Shown: positions 6,898-8,835 of the stretch, piece by piece
How positions within the stretch are numbered: position 1 is the stretch's first letter
Layout of the letters: each line of letters begins with the position of its first letter
NCBI GenBank assembly: GCA_003165135.1
Contig: PLSN01000197.1
Span: forward strand, 1 to 8,835
Length of the DNA stretch: 8,835 nucleotides
Origin: Bacteroidota bacterium
Lineage (GTDB): Bacteria; Bacteroidota; Bacteroidia; Chitinophagales; LD1
Reading direction: 5' to 3'
The notes under the pieces: generated by a model
The model's database searches: none
The model's input: the letters and a program-made list of their open reading frames with translations, nothing else
What the model was told of the DNA's origin: nothing
Program-made: the position numbers and the translations under genes

Positions 6898-8160
6898 TCA
6901 ATCTTCTTTCTCGAGTACTTTGATCTGCACCAGCATTATCCGCTTGTCTGTTGCCTTTACGATCTTGATTTCAAAGTGGTCTATGCGCACTACATCCCCT
7001 TGCTCGGGTATATCTTCATTGGTGGTCACGATGTAGCCTGACAGGGTCTCGTATTCACCCTCGGGGATATCCAGGCCATATTCCTCATTCAGATAGTCTA
7101 CCTCCAGCCTGCCCGAGAAAAGGTATTCTTTGTCACCGACCTTTTTCTCGGTCTTGTCTTCGACATCATGCTCGTCTTCTATCTCGCCAAATATCTCTTC
7201 CATCAGGTCCTCGAGCGTAATAATGCCTGCTGTACCGCCATATTCATCTACCACCCATGCTATGTTCTTCCGCTCTTTGACGAGCTGTACCATGAGGTCC
7301 TGAGCATTCATTGATACCGGGATCACCTCTAGCGGCCTGACGAACTGCCTGATAGAGACAGGGTTTTTCAGCAGGTCAAAATGATGTACATACCCTATCA
7401 CCCGATCTATCGAATCATCATAGACGATCAGACGAGAGTGCTTCGTCTCCAGAAACTTATTCTTTAGGTCTTCTACACTTTCATCAGCTTCTATGCCTTC
7501 TATTTCGGGTCTTGGCACCATGCAGCTCTTGACCTTAATGTCTTTGAGATTGAGTGCCCGCTCGAATATTTCGGAGTTTAGATTGTCAGTCTCATGGCCT
7601 TCTTTTTCCTCACTGGCGGCTGATTCTTTGATGATGTATTCCAGATCATCCTCAGTGAATATCTGTTTACCTTCATGGTAATCTTTTCCTGCTATCCACT
7701 TTATTGCTTTGCGCGATATGGTATGAAATACATTGGTGAGCGGCATCAGCAGCAAGTAAATGAACTTGATCGGATAGGCAAAGAGCAGCAGCATCCTGTC
7801 TGCATTGATACGAAAAAGCAGCTTAGGCACCAGCTCGCCAAGAAAGAGCACCAGCACTGTCGTCACAAATGTGCGTATCATCAGCAGATATATCTCATCA
7901 TGCGGCAAAAAGGCAAACCGATCTGGCGACAGCAGCTTTGACATCATACTGCCGAAAACGACCAGGCATATATTAAGCCCGATGAGCATCGTACTAATAA
8001 AACGCGATGGGTTTTGATTAAAATCTGAAATGATCCGTGCACTGCCTATCTTTTCTTTGAGCAGTTCTACACGCAGCTTATTAGCCGAAACAAATGAGAT
8101 CTCTATGCCTGAGAAAAAAGCGATCAACAAAAGTGTGAGTGTCAGAAAGAATATTTCCAT
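6898..8160 (-). CDS. CNNM/CorC-type membrane protein (hemolysin family) with CBS pair
   Basis: A 420-residue inner-membrane protein with the usual three-part layout. A CNNM (DUF21) transmembrane domain covers about residues 1-150, with hydrophobic segments near 3-22, 57-78, 92-112 and 124-146, an SGIEISF motif (17-23) and GELVPK (108-113). A tandem CBS pair covers about 210-325, ending in [20 protein letters not shown] (304-323). A CorC_HlyC transporter-associated domain covers about 335-417. Relatives include magnesium/cobalt transporters or export regulators (CorC, YfjD/MpfA, CNNM); the name hemolysin is historical. The paralogous gliding protein GldE has the same layout, but the N-terminus here fits the general family better. 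Mg2+ handling, controlled by nucleotide binding at the CBS pair, is a family-based inference. The 75-residue membrane protein gene lies 22 bp upstream on the same strand. Confidence 0.93.
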   Translation of the reverse strand: MEIFFLTLTLLLIAFFSGIEISFVSANKLRVELLKEKIGSARIISDFNQNPSRFISTMLIGLNICLVVFGSMMSKLLSPDRFAFLPHDEIYLLMIRTFVTTVLVLFLGELVPKLLFRINADRMLLLFAYPIKFIYLLLMPLTNVFHTISRKAIKWIAGKDYHEGKQIFTEDDLEYIIKESAASEEKEGHETDNLNSEIFERALNLKDIKVKSCMVPRPEIEGIEADESVEDLKNKFLETKHSRLIVYDDSIDRVIGYVHHFDLLKNPVSIRQFVRPLEVIPVSMNAQDLMVQLVKERKNIAWVVDEYGGTAGIITLEDLMEEIFGEIEDEHDVEDKTEKKVGDKEYLFSGRLEVDYLNEEYGLDIPEGEYETLSGYIVTTNEDIPEQGDVVRIDHFEIKIVKATDKRIMLVQIKVLEKED

Positions 8161-8168
8161 GTGTAATG

Positions 8169-8176
8169 CAAATATA
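8169..8176 (-). promoter_or_regulatory. Exact -7 box immediately before the CNNM-type gene
   Basis: On the minus strand this is TATATTTG followed by C, an exact consensus match. It ends eight bases before the ATG, so transcription would start almost at the start codon, giving a leaderless or nearly leaderless mRNA. No -33 TTG is visible at the right distance, since that position falls within the end of the upstream small gene. Confidence 0.4.
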
Positions 8177-8182
8177 GTGCGA

Positions 8183-8410
8183 TTAGGCTACGGGCGTTTT
8201 TTTATTCTCTTCGTCCTGTTTCATCTTTTCCAGAAAGATACGCTGCCGCCTGATGTTCATATATATCAGTATACAGAAAAAGCCACAGACATATGGGGTA
8301 TAGACATGATAGCTCAACTCCCGCAACATAGCGAGATTATACGTACCCATGACAAAAGCTATGACGATCGCCGCCAGCCATGCTTTCTCTAATATTTGAA
8401 GGAATTTCAT
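8183..8410 (-). CDS. Small two-helix membrane protein of unknown function
   Basis: I do not recognise a named family. The 75-residue product has two hydrophobic segments, AWLAAIVIAFVMGTYNLAM (10-28) and VYTPYVCGFFCILIYMNI (36-53). A strongly charged tail follows, rich in Arg and Lys (RRQR at 54-57) and ending in DEENKKTPVA. The positive-inside rule puts the tail, and therefore both ends, in the cytoplasm. There is no signal-peptide cleavage site or catalytic motif. It lies 22 bp upstream of the CNNM-type gene on the same strand, so a shared transcript and a role as a partner of that membrane protein are possible. The start is the first ATG of the frame and matches the onset of protein-like composition. 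That the gene is real rests on membrane topology, spacing and lack of a better use for the interval. Confidence 0.7.
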   Translation of the reverse strand: MKFLQILEKAWLAAIVIAFVMGTYNLAMLRELSYHVYTPYVCGFFCILIYMNIRRQRIFLEKMKQDEENKKTPVA

Positions 8411-8474
8411 AAATAACCATTTAAATCATAAACAAGATATAGAGTTTTTTCTGACTCCTTTGTGATCCTTAAAT

Positions 8475-8482
8475 CAAAAATA
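8475..8482 (-). promoter_or_regulatory. Candidate -7 box for the small membrane protein gene
   Basis: Minus-strand TATTTTTG is an exact TAnnTTTG match. Transcription would start near 8468, about 58 nt before the ATG at 8410. There is no TTG at the correct -33 position and the surroundings are AT-rich, so support is weak. Confidence 0.25.
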
Positions 8483-8533
8483 GTAATTTTATAATCGTCC
8501 GCTCACATGACAGTTTCCCTTATTCCAGTATTG

Positions 8534-8560
8534 TTGCCGATCACTTAAACCCTATCTTCA
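8534..8560 (+). promoter_or_regulatory. Weak candidate promoter for the DinB-like gene
   Basis: TTG (8534-8536; another copy at 8531-8533), then TATCTTCA at 8553-8560. The spacer is 16 bp from the nearer TTG or 19 bp from the farther one. The -7 box has two mismatches. The predicted leader would be about 10 nt, similar in layout to the apaG promoter. Confidence 0.25.
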
Positions 8561-8575
8561 CAAAAAAAGTATTTT

Positions 8576-8835
8576 ATGGATATCAAATCCTTTCATGACT
8601 TCCTCGAATATTATGACAAAGTAAGGGCTCGTACTAAACTTATCATCACGCGTATCCCGCTGGACAAGATTGACTGGACATACCGCGAAGACAAATTTAC
8701 CTTTGCTGACCTGATACGTCACCTTGGGGCTATAGAGCGCCATATGTATGCTGAAAATGCCCAGCTGAAACCATCCCGCTATATCGGTTGCGACAAAGAA
8801 CTGGGTGTTGGTCCCGAGGCTGTCTTAAAATTCCT
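8576..8835 (+). CDS. DinB-like protein, N-terminal part (runs off window)
   Basis: An open frame starts at the ATG at 8576 and is still open at the window end; 86 codons are visible. The product starts MDIKSFHDFLEYYDKVRART and then reads WTYREDKFTFADLIRHLG (34-51) and AIERHMYAENAQ (52-63). This is the helix 1 - helix 2 pattern of the DinB/YfiT superfamily of four-helix bundles, where the His in the HLG segment (His49 here) is a usual divalent-metal ligand. Family members act as metal-dependent thiol-linked transferases (for example bacillithiol transferases) or are uncharacterised stress proteins; the E. coli polymerase of the same name is unrelated. The C-terminal metal ligands lie outside the window, so activity cannot be judged. 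It is divergent from the small membrane protein gene. Confidence 0.75.
   Translation, partial: MDIKSFHDFLEYYDKVRARTKLIITRIPLDKIDWTYREDKFTFADLIRHLGAIERHMYAENAQLKPSRYIGCDKELGVGPEAVLKF

Noticed and set aside
7675..7941. 88-residue plus-strand open frame within the CNNM-type gene
   Set aside because: Antisense shadow of the transmembrane domain with His/Gln-rich, non-protein-like composition.

Overview
The window looks like a piece of a Bacteroidota chromosome, most likely near Chitinophagales/Sphingobacteriia; the phylum is much firmer than the order. Three things support this. Genes start without Shine-Dalgarno sequences. Several intergenic gaps carry the Bacteroidota promoter pattern (TTTG or TTG at -33, TAnnTTTG at -7). 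The gene set (arginase-like ureohydrolase, kynurenine-pathway 3-hydroxyanthranilate dioxygenase, YicC-Gmk, ApaG, CNNM/CorC-type protein, DinB-like protein) is ordinary for that phylum. I see no rRNA, tRNA, CRISPR array, prophage or insertion sequence.

Layout. Positions 1-600 hold no convincing protein gene. They contain a 10-bp inverted repeat whose loop carries a helically phased direct repeat (80-122), a near-perfect promoter (134-165), and about 210 nt of sequence that can fold into a closed, elongated RNA with a GNRA-capped hairpin and a trailing T-run (170-382). I call this a candidate non-coding RNA, possibly 6S-like in shape; it is the least explained part of the window. An AT-only hairpin (569-591) follows, then glpK on the minus strand (start 2116). 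Divergent from glpK is a plus-strand run: arginase family (2353-3312), yicC (3362-4243), gmk (4328-4939) and apaG (5098-5484). apaG meets the minus-strand 3-hydroxyanthranilate 3,4-dioxygenase gene (5486-5998) tail to tail with one base between stop codons. A divergent 95-bp gap then leads to an atypical SDR gene (6094-6891). That gene meets a CNNM/CorC-like membrane protein gene (minus, 6898-8160) tail to tail with six bases between. A 75-residue two-helix membrane protein gene lies just upstream of the CNNM gene, and a DinB-like gene begins at 8576 and runs off the window.

How the genes relate. yicC and gmk are a widespread neighbour pair (RNA metabolism and GMP phosphorylation). The dioxygenase degrades a tryptophan-derived intermediate, and the divergent SDR may serve the same route, but only the shared promoter region supports that. 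The arginase-like enzyme and glycerol kinase are separate catabolic functions. Nothing here forms an obvious new multi-gene system. The leads worth following are the 1-400 region, the SDR without its usual catalytic Tyr/Lys, and the active-site substitutions in the arginase-like protein.
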